Assembly (NCBI GenBank): GCA_014706385.1
Contig: JACGZH010000003.1
Location: 823,501 to 887,500 of the forward strand
Origin: Phaffia rhodozyma
Taxonomy: Eukaryota > Basidiomycota > Tremellomycetes > Cystofilobasidiales > Mrakiaceae
Direction: 5' to 3'
DNA: 64,000 bases
Shown here in pieces: positions 35,795 to 46,723 of the stretch; the stretch's first letter is position 1, and each line of letters begins with the position of its first letter. Made by a program: the position numbers and the translations under genes. The notes below the pieces were generated by a model that saw only the letters and a program-made list of their open reading frames with translations, was not told the origin of the DNA and made no database searches.

Positions 35795-38194
35795 TCAAGA
35801 CCTAGTCGCGCTTTCATGAGACGGTTGCTCGACGTCGACCACATCCAACCCGACTCTTCCAGCCAGCCCCTCTGCTGGCAACTCTGCCGTAACACCCAAT
35901 ACTTCCTCTCTAAGCTCATCGTCGCCTCCTGGAAGGGCGATCTCTCCTTGAGGAGTGACTCGGAGGCTCTTGAGAGGAGGCTGAACGATCCCGTTGAAGA
36001 TAAGAGTGAAGTAAACGAGAAATGCGAATCCCGAGAGTTGAAGAATTGTGGAAGGAAAGATAAGATGTTCCCAGCCTATTCCAATGGAGACAGCCCAGAT
36101 GAGAAGAGTTCGACACGTGTCAATCTGAAGAAGACAGATAGCAAATGGATATCAGGTCAGAAAGATCAGGCATGATACGAGTTCAAATGAGCAGAAACAA
36201 CGTACAGTAGACCGAGCGTTGGCTGACAGCAGCTTGGTAACCGAAAGTCCAAAAAAGTTGAAGGAGCTAATGGACAACATACTAAAAGAAAGAAGAATGA
36301 AGAAGGACATATTCTCAATCACGTCCATAGCTATTTGACCTGTTGAGATATACACACATGCAAAGCGACAGCGCCCAAACAAGTCGATGCTCGGTAACTT
36401 GGTGGTAGAGTTTGTAGACATCAAAGTAATCACTCTTTTCTGAGAACTAGATGAGGCGTAAGAAAGATGACTTTCAGTCAGACTGCAGCGACAGGCCATT
36501 GAACCAACCAAGGTACGAAGATAATTGATCAAAGTATTACAAGAATATGTAGGATAGGCATGGCGATAGCAGTTGCGATAAAGCCAAAGAAACCTTCCAG
36601 TCCGACCGCGAGCTGTGTGCAATCGAAGGCTATGAGCACATACAATGAAGGATGACGAAGACCCCTTAAAACAAATATCGACTCACCAAAGGAGGAACCG
36701 AATGAGTTGCCATGATCTTCTCTTCCACAACGAACTGAGTGGCGGTGAACAGCTGAGAACGAGGTTCATATGATGTAGTTTTTTTTAGTATTCGAAGAAA
36801 GCAGCTCTCGTTGATGGGCAAGCTGAGACTGACCTGAGCAAAGAGAATCAAGAGAATACCTCCAAACACTGCAGCACTATTCTCTTCATCTTGTAAGACG
36901 ATCCCTTCTCCATGGTCGTTCGAGGGTTTGAGAGAGCCACTCAAGCCGACGAGCGTCACTCCGATCATGACTCCGACCAAGGAAAGCCATTGATAGAGAT
37001 GCAGCCGGCCTGGTCAACAGGATATAATGTGAGCCTTCTCTAATGACCAAACAAATAATACAAGCAAGCCAAAGGACAGACTGACGATGGAGAAAAACCA
37101 CACTGAGAGCCCCAACGAATAAAATGAGGGAGCCTCTCGTCATTTGGTAGATTGACACCGGTGTTAAGATTAGTCCGGCGTTCATCAACTGTTTGTAGAT
37201 GACAACTTGGTAGGATCAGCTGGGTCATCGAAAATTATTGGATGTGGAGATATCTAACTTACAGTGGTAGCAGTCATATCACAAAAGGCAGGAAAGAAAA
37301 ACAGGAGCATCTTCCAAGTTCCAAAGAAGGCCTTTTCGACCTCTTCTGACTCTGAGAACGGACTCGGCTGATCGCCGTCGTCATCGTCGATGCCTGCAGC
37401 GGTGGTAGCTTCCTGACGGTCTCGTTCATCTTGCGAGAGCGCCTGATAGTTTTCTACATTACGATCACCGGGAGTCAACTTCCGGCCGAATTTTTGGAAG
37501 AGGCGCACGGCTCTAGTGGTGCCTGAGAAGGGGCTTGTTGGGCTGGCAAGGTAGTTGTATAGGATGGGCAGTAGACAGAGCACTTTTTAATGCAAACAGA
37601 TCTTAGTCAGCTTCACATGATATATCATAAATCAGAATGGTTAGATGAGCATGATCTGGGCTCACTCTCTCCAGCGAACATGTCTATAGGTGATGAAACA
37701 TAAACGTTGTCGTCAGCATCATTATAGTTCAAGTTGAAGAATGACTGGGAGAAACATACTCAGAGACTGAAATACGGGCTGTTCGAACGCTAATCGGTCT
37801 GCTGGATTAGGACTCTGACAGTTTTCGACACTAATCATCCATAGAGATATGAGGGTAGAGAAAACGAGATACAACCAGTCAATAGATCATCCAAACCCCT
37901 TGTGATTAATCCTTTCTGTGACCGGCTATCCAGGTACGAACCATTCCATATCCTGTAAGTCCAATGAGCCGCATCGAGTAAAAGAAGATCGAAAAACAGA
38001 ATTAACAATATGTATAGTGAAGCAACAGTATACAGCTGGTCTATTGCTTGGGAAAGAAAGATTCGATGAAGAATCAGTCGTGTGATGGTCAGCTGAAATG
38101 CACGAACCTGCCATTTGGTCAAGAGGGAATTTGCAGCTCCGGTGGTGAGCATGCCAATCACGAGGAACGAAGCTGATGAAGTTCTGGATGACAT
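35795..38194 (-). CDS. SLC35F6-type drug/metabolite-superfamily membrane transporter
   Basis: Starts at 38194 (MSSRTSSASFLVIGMLTTGA, the first membrane span and the GAANSLLTKWQ motif); stop at 35795. Then follow DMECVENCQSPNPADRL (an 11-nt exon plus the next) and FEQPVFQSL, matching the GTANSLSTK...QD/FEHP pattern of SLC35F6. Later spans include TRGSLILFVGALSVVFL, LVGVMIGVTLVGLSGSL, FGGILLILFAQ, ATQFVVEEKI, MDVIENMSFFILLSFSMLS, FNFFGLSVTKLLSANARSTV and LSGFAFLVYFTLIFNGIV. About ten spans are expected. A cytosolic loop rich in Asp/Glu (DDDDGDQPS) interrupts the array. The tail is long and acidic. Human SLC35F6 is lysosomal/mitochondrial; the substrate is unknown, so I give no transport specificity. 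Confidence 0.82.
37942..37952 (-). other. 11-nt mini-exon of the SLC35F6-like gene
   Basis: The minus-strand context is CTTACAG|GATATGGAATG|GTTCGT. It joins KWQ to CVENCQSP through the residues DME(C), which correspond to the conserved QD.QC of the family. A second small exon, 37666-37683 (18 nt, residues NMFAGE), follows in the same gene. Confidence 0.7.
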
Positions 38195-39347
38195 CGCGGA
38201 CGTATGATGTTTGTCTGACTAGATGTATGATTCTATCCTTCTCTTCTTGATTGTTGTGAATATTTAGTCAAGACAGTAGCTGGTGTTGATGTTTGAGATG
38301 AAGGTTAGGCAAAGCTAACAAAAGATGATTGATCCAGATGATGACTCTTTTGCTAGGGTTATAAATTTGGTTGAATCCGAAGAACTCAAACTACGCATGT
38401 CCATTTGCTTGCATACTTCCATCGCTCTGTGTTTTGTCGGTCCTCGAAGCTCTTTTCTTATATCATGAGAGAAAATGTAGAAAACAACGCCGAGATGGAT
38501 CGTTTTGCCTCTAAGCCTCTGGAGGAGAAGATGCGTTTCCTTTCAAACTAGTTCCTCTATCAGTTTGTCGTTCAAATCTTCCCATATACTTCTCATCTGC
38601 ATCTCGCTCTAACCGAGATATTAAGATAGTTGGCATATAAATCTGATCAACCAACATATTGGATCGCATAACATCCGGCTTTCTCGACACAAGGATTCGG
38701 ATCTCCTATCTATTCCCAGCGTAAACGTACTCGGCCATTGCATCCAGAGAGCCTCAGTATACAATCTGCTTTGATGTTTACATTGTATTGCGAACACTTT
38801 GGATAGAATTGGTCATGTTCTTCTGTGGATGTGTTACAAGCAGATCACGAGAACGATGAAGATACGTGACATGAGTTGACCCCGAAGCACAACGCAACTC
38901 AATAATGGCCGAGATACTTCATTATATATGCCTAGATACTTTGACTGAGTACCATGATGACTCATTGTGAGGATCGCCCTTTTTTTAGGCTGAAGTAGAG
39001 ACATACACGCACACATACATCTGTTTACAACGTTTAAGCAACCTGAGTGAGCATTGTCTTGGATGGCAAATATATGATCTCAGAGAACTCTGAGACAAAC
39101 GTGAGATATCTTGAGAAGAGAGAACGAGCAGGAAATTCGACGACACTCTCGCCGGCATCATCCGGCCCGAGTTTAACCGAAGGTTAGCCAGAACCGGCTC
39201 CCCTCCGTTCAGACTTCTTAAGACCGAACCGACGGGAATGTTGCATCTATCATCTTACTCATTCTATCCACTCTATCCACTCTGCTCGCTTTTGACTCGT
39301 CTCATCCATTTGCCGTCCATATCTTTTCCTTTAAAACACACACAAAA
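38195..39347. promoter_or_regulatory. long divergent intergenic region, SLC35F6-like and SET genes
   Basis: 1,153 bp without a credible gene; small ORFs inside lack domains. It holds a perfect 8-bp inverted repeat at 39078-39095 and, close to the SET gene, a short direct repeat (CTATCCACT twice, about 39264-39282) inside a pyrimidine-rich block that probably marks its promoter. Confidence 0.45.
39078..39095. promoter_or_regulatory. 8-bp inverted repeat TCTCAGAG-aa-CTCTGAGA
   Basis: Two perfectly complementary 8-bp arms with a 2-bp spacer, about 250 bp upstream of the SET-gene ATG. It could be a dimeric-factor site; that is inference. Confidence 0.3.
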
Positions 39348-40101
39348 ATGACTATCTCCATACAAAAAGCCAACATGGCATACATCGACTCGGGATATAC
39401 CTCGGAGGCGGAAGCTTCTCCAGATCCTAGCGCGGAACTCCTTCAATCACATCCGGGCCTCCTCACCGTCACCTTGAGGCCGGGTACGGCAGACTCTTAC
39501 CTAGTTGTTAATAAAGACTTCAAAAAAGGAGACTCCATCACAAAGATTCAAGGATGGACTAGGCAAGTTTTGGTCTCGTGCCTTGATCTCGTTTTCCTTC
39601 ACAGTAAATACTGATCAGATGTCCGTTCGATTTATTCAGAGAACCCCAGAAGGCCTATTCTACCGTTCAAGTCGGAGTGTTACCGACAGACAATATCGAA
39701 CTCAACACTTCTCTATTGTATATCAATCACTCATGTAACCCAAATGTCGCATTCAATATCACATCCAATCCTGACGACTGGTACCTTGAAGCCTTGAGAG
39801 ACCTCTCTGAGGGTGATGCCCTTAGCTTCTTCTACCCCTCGACGGAATGGGAGATGGACAGGCCGTTCAAATGTTTGTGTAGAGAAAAAGTCAGGGATCT
39901 TGTTCATGTCCTTTCTGGTGAACTACGTATCGCTTGCAAATTTTGTCTCATTTCGTTTCCTCTTGCTTTGTCATCTTACAGAACTGCCTAGGGACAATTG
40001 ACGGAGCATCTAAGCTTCCACGATCATCGCTAGAAGCCCAAGCATACATCTCGGACCACATCTGGGCTCTCAAAAGAAAACAAGAGTCGGTTAGCTCTTA
40101 A
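39348..40101 (+). CDS. small SET-domain protein
   Basis: Three exons, 39348-39562, 39640-39889 and 39982-40101, total 585 nt, or 194 residues. The C-terminal SET signature is present: SLLYINHSCNPNVAFN, then EGDALSFFYPSTEWEMDRPF and a post-SET-like FKCLC...CLG with cysteines. A late helix has AYISDHIWALKRK. The first part lacks the usual full SET core length, so this belongs to the group of short fungal SET-like proteins whose methyltransferase activity is not established. Intron 1 has a GC donor (AG|GCAAGT); the GC-AG reading is needed to join WTR to EPQKAYSTVQ in frame. Confidence 0.82.
39563..39639 (+). other. GC-AG intron
   Basis: Donor AG|GCAAGT at 39563 and acceptor TTATTCAG at 39639. 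The alternative GT donor five bases downstream gives the wrong phase for the next exon. GCAAGT is the known strong form of GC donors. Confidence 0.75.
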
Positions 40102-40408
40102 AATTTGTACGTAGCGCTGATTCTTTCACCCATGTGTCTTTGTCTCTTGCTTATATTCTTCCGTTTCTCTCCTTATCGATCAGGTTTGACAGCTCGTGAA
40201 AAAAAGAGGAACTGTTTGTTTGAAGAAGAAAAGAAACTGCTCATTTTGCTTGTATCATAACCAAGTGCATAAGAAATGTATCAATGGCCCCCCTTTCTGA
40301 TCGTAGTTTCAATGTACATACTGGGAAACAGCGACGGGTCAAATGTTGAGAGAAAGAGAAGACGAAGTAGATACGCCTACAGGCACAGGGGCAGGGACAC
40401 ACATATAT
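40102..40408. other. convergent intergenic region, SET gene and ERI1-like gene
   Basis: It holds the two 3' UTRs. Nothing else is recognised. Confidence 0.4.
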
Positions 40409-42707
40409 TCATGATCTTCGGGATACATTCCAGATGATTTCTCCTCGTTCAACACCCATCCAAGGCCATGTTTTCGAACCAGATTTGATAAATAAGTTCG
40501 GACATAAGGTTTCGCCTCGACGAGCGAGCTCAATCAATAAACGAGCGATATTTCTTGAATCCTATCGTATTTTGACATATTTTGCCACAAGATTCATCTT
40601 CAGCCTCAACCTCCTTGACTTGGATCTTCAAAACGAGACAAAACAAGGAGATAGAAACGTACATCGATTCCAGAATGTTGTCTGCCTTCAAACTCACCCA
40701 ATCCTAGCTTCTCCAAATTCTTTTTTATCGTCCCAAAAAAATTAGGCGGTTCTCTTCCTTTCCCTTTACCACTCTTTCTTCTTCTCGAAGTCATATCTTT
40801 CTTTTTCTCTTCTAGCGCACGCATCTTTGTCAGATGCCGTTCCCTTTTTGTCATAGGGGCTTTGGGTGAAGAAGAGGGTTGAGACTGAGACAAAATCAAG
40901 TGGGAAGGGAGGAAAGAAGGGTCGATGTTGGGGTTGATAGACGCTCGATTTGCAGCCGGCGACGTCGAAGGAAGAAGGGTAGAGGAACTGGATGTGTTCG
41001 TGGTGTAACTCTCCTTTATGTTGTCTGTGGTCGAATTTATTTCCTCTTCTACAGTGTATGATGCTGAAGTGAGAGGCGATGGTGGTGATGAAGGGGAAGA
41101 AAGTGACGGTTCCGCCTGTTCCTCTAGCCAGAGTCTGGTCAAGTATTTGGAGAGAAAAGTCTTGATGTCAAGGACGTCACCTGTGAAGTACTCAGGTATA
41201 GCGATATTGGATATAAAGCATTGTTTAGCTATCTGTTTTGAATCCACATTACGTCATGTATCGGTTCATTGATCAGTCAGTACGGGTGTTAAAGGCACAG
41301 GAATCAGTACTGTGAGAAAAGGTAGTCCAGGACAAACAAAGTCTCGAATGTCGAATGGCTGCAAGTAGGTCCCCAAGAACAAGATATAGACATGAGTCTT
41401 CTCTACATTTTTCCATTTGTTCCTCTGTTAAAAACTAGGAGAAGAATGAAATAAATAAAGCTGAGACTCACTCCGTCAGTGATCCAGAGAAACGATTCGG
41501 TCTTTCTGTCATTTGACTCGGAATTTTTCAAGGTAGAATTCGACACAAGACCGTGTTTTGCCATCCATGTCTCGAGATTCACTATGGCTTCAGGAAATGT
41601 AGGCGCTGCATCGACTGTCTCCTTCAAAATCCATGGTAGCGGTGACGTGATAGACAGGCCGAGTGAGAAACAGAGTGAACAAACGATACAAGGGAGAGTG
41701 GAAAAGGAGGAGAGATCAAGGCGCTTACCTGGTTGATTCCTGTTAAGGTTGTGCAATACGTTGATAGTTTCGGCTGGAAAGTCGGACGGACATAAGATTG
41801 AAACTCATCCTCTATGTATAGCTCCATAACTGTGACACTAGTGGATTCTTTACAGGACTCTGAACTTAAGTCTGTCTTTTGACGAGCGCGCCATTTCAGT
41901 AGCACTACTGGAAGTTCCTGTAATGGATGAGTATTCCCTGTAAGCCGCACAATAGACGTTGATGAACATGCTGTTTGAATATTGAACGAACGAACAATCA
42001 CTTCGTTGGGATAGCCAAATTTATGATCACCGCTCTCGCAAGTAGCCTCGATATCCTGTCCAGCAAAATGATGATTGATTCCAGACTGATTGAGATTAGC
42101 AAGTGACATGAGGCAAAGCAGTCGACAATACTCGGGTGTCTTACAAGAACGAGGAACGAGTGGTATCGCTTCGACCCCGGCCATAGAGTGCAAGTGTCAG
42201 CTACGTCTACGATCAATCGTTATCCTGATCAGTAGATGATAGAGCCTACGCCTTTGATTGTTGAGAAGAAATCGGTCTGATCTTGAGTCAAAGATTCCTC
42301 ATCGAGTCCATCTGACGTGACCTCTTGACTGCCATGAAGTTCATTCCAAGCTTTGCGCGTACGTCTGTAAAGAGAGAGGCAGCGATGACAAAAACGTTGG
42401 TCAATCCCTAAGTTCTGCATCCAATACACGAAGTCGTATTGAACAGACTTCAGGAGGGTTTCTTTTTTGCCTTGAGTAGAGAGACCGAGCTGCTGAAGTT
42501 GTTCTACCAGAGTATTTCGGTTGAGTTCAAATGGAAACATCAGCTCAGACAACGAAATTTGATCGGATTTAAGTGACGGAACGAAGGCTACTGATAAGAA
42601 CGAAGCGCACACTCACGACGAAGCTGATATGTGCCGTCCGAAGATTTCGGTTTTGGGAAAGGTGCGCCCTCACTCCTGCCGCTACCACTATCGCTTAGAT
42701 TGTCCAT
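40409..42707 (-). CDS. ERI1-like 3'-5' exoribonuclease with SAP domain
   Basis: The start at 42707 opens MDNLSDSGSGRSEGAPFPKP; the stop is at 40409. An N-terminal SAP-type segment reads FELNRNTLVEQLQQLGLSTQ and GKKETLLKSV. The DEDDh exonuclease follows: Exo I YHSFLVLDIEATCESGD (D and E), NEVIELPVVLLKWR, then YCTTLTGINQETVDAAPTF. Exo II is FLWITDGPFDIRDFIAKQCF, and Exo III is GRQHSGIDDSRNIARLLIEL with the catalytic His and Asp. All catalytic residues are present. ERI1 proteins trim 5.8S rRNA and histone mRNA ends and degrade small RNAs. Between Exo II and Exo III lies a Ser/Pro-rich, then basic, insertion of about 120 residues absent from animal ERI1. At least eight introns; key junctions were phase-checked. 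Confidence 0.88.
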
Positions 42708-42964
42708 CTGACAATGACGGTGATGTTGCTAGACAAACCAGCAGGGTATTCAAGTCTCTAATTATTTACTGTGACTTTTTCTGATATATGAATTTATTTA
42801 AGTACATAGGAATCTCGCTCTACGCCGAAACAGATGGAAAGATGGAAATCAAGATGAACATGGTGAACAAACCCTTTCATAGCATTCATCACCTTCTCTT
42901 TTCTCAATCAGACTTCATCGATAACAGCGACATAACAAATAGAAAGGCCAGGACGGAATATAAA

Positions 42965-45900
42965 ATGAATACATCCTACCTGCTCTCTTCCGCTCTTTCG
43001 CCGGCCCACTATGCGTTTGTTCACAAAATCGAGCAGGCGTCTTCCATCCATCAGCTCGACCTTATATGCAGAAACGAGATTGACACCATCCGGAATAAGG
43101 TCACTCAGAGAAAGAAGCCGCTGAGGGAGGTAAGACTAAGTTTCCTTCGCATATAACATCCACATAGAGTCATCGATCTCATGGTATGTCTGCAACAACG
43201 CAGACTTCGGCTAGGGAATGTCTCATCTTCATGCTATACATCGCAACTGTACAACCTCTCGCTACAGATTCTACCAGAAAAAACCTCGATTTTGCCAGCA
43301 TTCTTGCTCTCAACCTGGCAGAAGGAGGGAAACCAGCTTCGGTTAGAAGAGCAGGTACATCTGACTCATAGTTTTCTGGAGTTGTGAGCATGATGCTATT
43401 AACTGACCTCCTGAATATTGGTTGACTGCAGGTTATCTGTACCTGAACCTCACCCTCAGGCCAACAGATGACTTCTCACTACTTCTTTTTAATACTATAT
43501 TCAAAGTTGGTCATCTCGTTTCAATAGAAAGCTTAATTGTCTTCTGATTATGATCCATGTGTCCAACTACAGGATCTTCGGTCATCTCATGTACCCACGA
43601 TCGCTCTCGCCTTAAACTCAATCATTCAAAATCCGTCCAAAGATATCGTCCCTGCCATTCAAACTCAGCTGGTTCATCTCGTCTCCCACAAGTCGTTAGT
43701 CATATGAAAACTTTGTTTCTCCAATTGTGTGGTTCTTCAGTCTTTCTTATTCGTAGCGAATCTCCTGAACACACTATAGATCGGATATCAGGCGTTTGTC
43801 TCTTTGTGCTCTTACAAGCCTGTCGAAAGATTCACCAGACGTCCTTATGGGATTGAAAGAGCGCAAGATATGGAAGCGCTTAGAGGACAAAGATACTGGA
43901 GTAGCACTTCATGCTGTTCGAGCTTTGAGACGAATGATAGAAGTGAGTGTTCAAGCAAGTATCAAAACACAGTCTCACGCGTGGAACTGATTTTCTATCT
44001 TCAATGGGCCAGTTTTCGCTGGTTTCTGAATACGTTGCTATTGGTGCCTTGATGAAATGCCTTGCGGCCAATGTTGATAGATGTAGTACTGGATTATCGC
44101 CATCTGTTCAACTGGAGGTCATTCAAACACTTGCTCTCCTCTCATTCGAAAATTTTGGAACGTTCGTGCGATAGTCGTTACCATTGAATATACCTTCACA
44201 CACTGATATCTATTCTTGTTCTTTCCTGAAGTCAGGGAGATGATCTAGTCAAATTACTGAGTACTTCAATCGAGGCATCAAGCTCTCAGGCACACCGACA
44301 AAGTAGGCTCTACATTCTGTCAACCCTCTGGTCAAGTGAAAAGGCTTTATCTGATGACATCAAACGGGAACAATTCTAGCACTTATTCTCCAGATCTGTC
44401 TCCTTCTGCTCCAGCTTCCAGAATCATTCTCTTCTTCTCTGATGCAGCTCCCAGCAACATCCCAATCTTCATTCTTTCAGTCCATTCAAAGCGCCCTTCA
44501 CTCTAGTCAACCTAACGAATACATTTTCGCCTTGAGATGTCTCGAAGCTCTGAGTGGGCATATCAGCGTCTGGGAGGGCTCACTCAATGAAGGAGGAATG
44601 GAACAAATCATGAATGGACTTAATAGTACTGACGAGCTTGCTAGAAAGCTGGTTCGTCAAATCTATACAGTATACTCTGATATTATCTACAGCATCTTGC
44701 TTACTGTTTCATCGACCCTTCTGATCAATAGACGTTGAAGATTTTGAGCCGACTGTCACCTTCACTTCCTGAACTTCACCTTGACAGAATTATAGCTTCT
44801 TTCCCAACATCAAAGTCCTACTCTAATCTCGAAATACTGAAAACTCGATCCCTCGAGGTTTTGGAAATACTGGTGGGCGTTCCCTTGACTCGCTCAGATG
44901 ATGGCACTCGTACCGCACGCCTCTTGTGGAGTATTCTGGAAGGGAAGAGTGATGCCCATAAACCAATGAATAAAGACGACAAAGATAGAGACAGAGTCTT
45001 GGAATCGATCGTTGGTCGGGTACTAAACATTATATCTAATGGTAACTATCGGAACGGTTTACGTTGTATATTTTTCAACCCAGGCTGAAACTTGATAATA
45101 CCCTCTCTCTCTTTCTGTCATGTAGCCGGCACTGAAGCACAAAATGCGTTTTTGGGCGCTTTCTTCGCAAAGTCATCTGAGACGACTCCAAAGTCCTTGA
45201 CAACTCAGATGATCTTAGCAGTGCTGGCGTGTGAATATACCCAGGGTTTCTCAAAAGAGTTGAGCGCATCTCTTCCGAGTGATGTGCTGATGGCTTGCCT
45301 GAAAGAAACTTCGGATGGTGAGCCGTTTTCATGAAGTTAAGTCAATTGTCATCTCGACTGACCTATGAGCTTAATTTGGTCATTATATCTCCAGAACCTG
45401 TCAAAGAAGCTCTCTTGATCTCTTTGTTAGGTCTATGTGTAAAGTCTGATGTATTAAGCGGGCAAGCTGTGACTGACATAAGAGGAGCTGTTGAGGAATT
45501 GGGGAGTAGGAGCGGAAATCACTTGAAAAAGGTCAGTTGTTCCTCAGAATGGCTGAAAGATTGAAGCATAATCATGTCTCATACGTTGAATCTGCACACC
45601 ATCAGAGGTGTGAGACATTCTTACGTATAGCTTCTTCAGAAAAGAGCTTCAGGGGGATGAGGTCTTTGCTTGAGAGTGGTTATCAGGTGAGCGGCCCCTC
45701 TTCATTTGACATCCCTAGGGTCATGTCTCTGATCACTCTTCGTGATTATAAATCACAAAGCTTCCCTCGATCCTTTCGGCTTCTCGGAAATATATCTCCA
45801 GCCTGCCTGCCCTCTCTTCTTCTTCCTCCTCGCCTAAGCCCTTTTCTGAATCTTCTAGCCGTAAACTTCATGAACCACCTCGAGATCTCTCAACAAGTGA

Positions 45901-46408
45901 ACTCAAATATGGACCGTACCCCACAGCTAAGGACCCGAAAGTCGAAAAATCCAAACGGAAGCAACGTGATCAATCATCGGTGATGTGGAGAGAAGATATG
46001 GACCAAACCATCACAATCGAACGAGATGATGTAAACTCCAGATATGCATCGAGGAGCTATAATTCGGAATCATCTGAGGTTAGTCAATCATCCTTCTTTC
46101 GCGGACTATCAGCATACCAATGGCATAAGATGGATTCTTTGATCCACTAAAGTCAGATAGTTTGGGCAAAACGCTTGTTCTACACACCTATGTGCGGTCT
46201 ATCTATATCCGACACTATTCACGAATATCTGTTGCTGGTATTTCGCCATTCTACTACTGATCTTCTCTTTCTTTGCCATCTTCACATATAGAACCGTAGG
46301 TTTCCATCAGAAGAGGAAGTAGATGAAGACAATCTTGATGGAAACATGCTGGACCTATTGGAGCAGTCTCCTTTCATATCGTCCCCAGTACATGATTTCT
46401 CTACCTGA
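42965..46408 (+). CDS. adaptin large subunit, AP-4 epsilon-like
   Basis: Starts at 42965 (MNTSYLLSSALSPAHYAFVH), stop at 46406-46408. HEAT-type adaptin N-terminal repeats: ARECLIFMLYIATVQP, VRRAGYLYLNLTLRPTDDFS, LLLFNTIFKDLRSSHVPTIA, HKSSDIRRLSLCALTSLSKD, EDKDTGVALHAVRALRRMIE and LEVIQTLALLSFENFG. The phrase LLLFNTIFKDLRS and the VRRKA-like block fit epsilon (AP-4) better than gamma, alpha or delta. Adaptin large subunits form the trunk of coat complexes; AP-4 sorts cargo at the trans-Golgi. The tail is Ser/acidic (EEEVDEDNLDGNMLDLLEQS) with no obvious ear domain. Many introns; one junction (about 43689/43782) gives HKS|SDIRRLS in frame. A divergent gamma- or AP-3-type origin is not excluded. 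Confidence 0.72.
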
Positions 46409-46723
46409 TTTGTAATAAAACGACCTGAGAGCGTAAGCGGGGTAACCTTTTCTGTAGAAGCTATAGCGTGTTTGTTTTGGTTTGCCAAGTCATATGGGGT
46501 TGTGTTTTCTTTCCTCAGATCTTAGCGAGACTGGAAAGGTAAAGATTTGAGAGTGCAAAAGTCAATGAGGCTGAGAAAGAAGAAAGCACATTCATCATCC
46601 TGAGAATCTAACAAGTGATGAATAATTTACTCTATAACACAAAGCAATGACAAGAGGAAAAAAAAAGAGAAGTGAAAGATAGGGGAAGATAGTGATGAAA
46701 GTTTTGTAGGAAGAAAAGCTCAT
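46409..46723. other. convergent intergenic region, adaptin and THI20-like genes
   Basis: 3' UTRs of both genes; the sequence is A/G-rich on the plus strand. No other feature. Confidence 0.4.
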
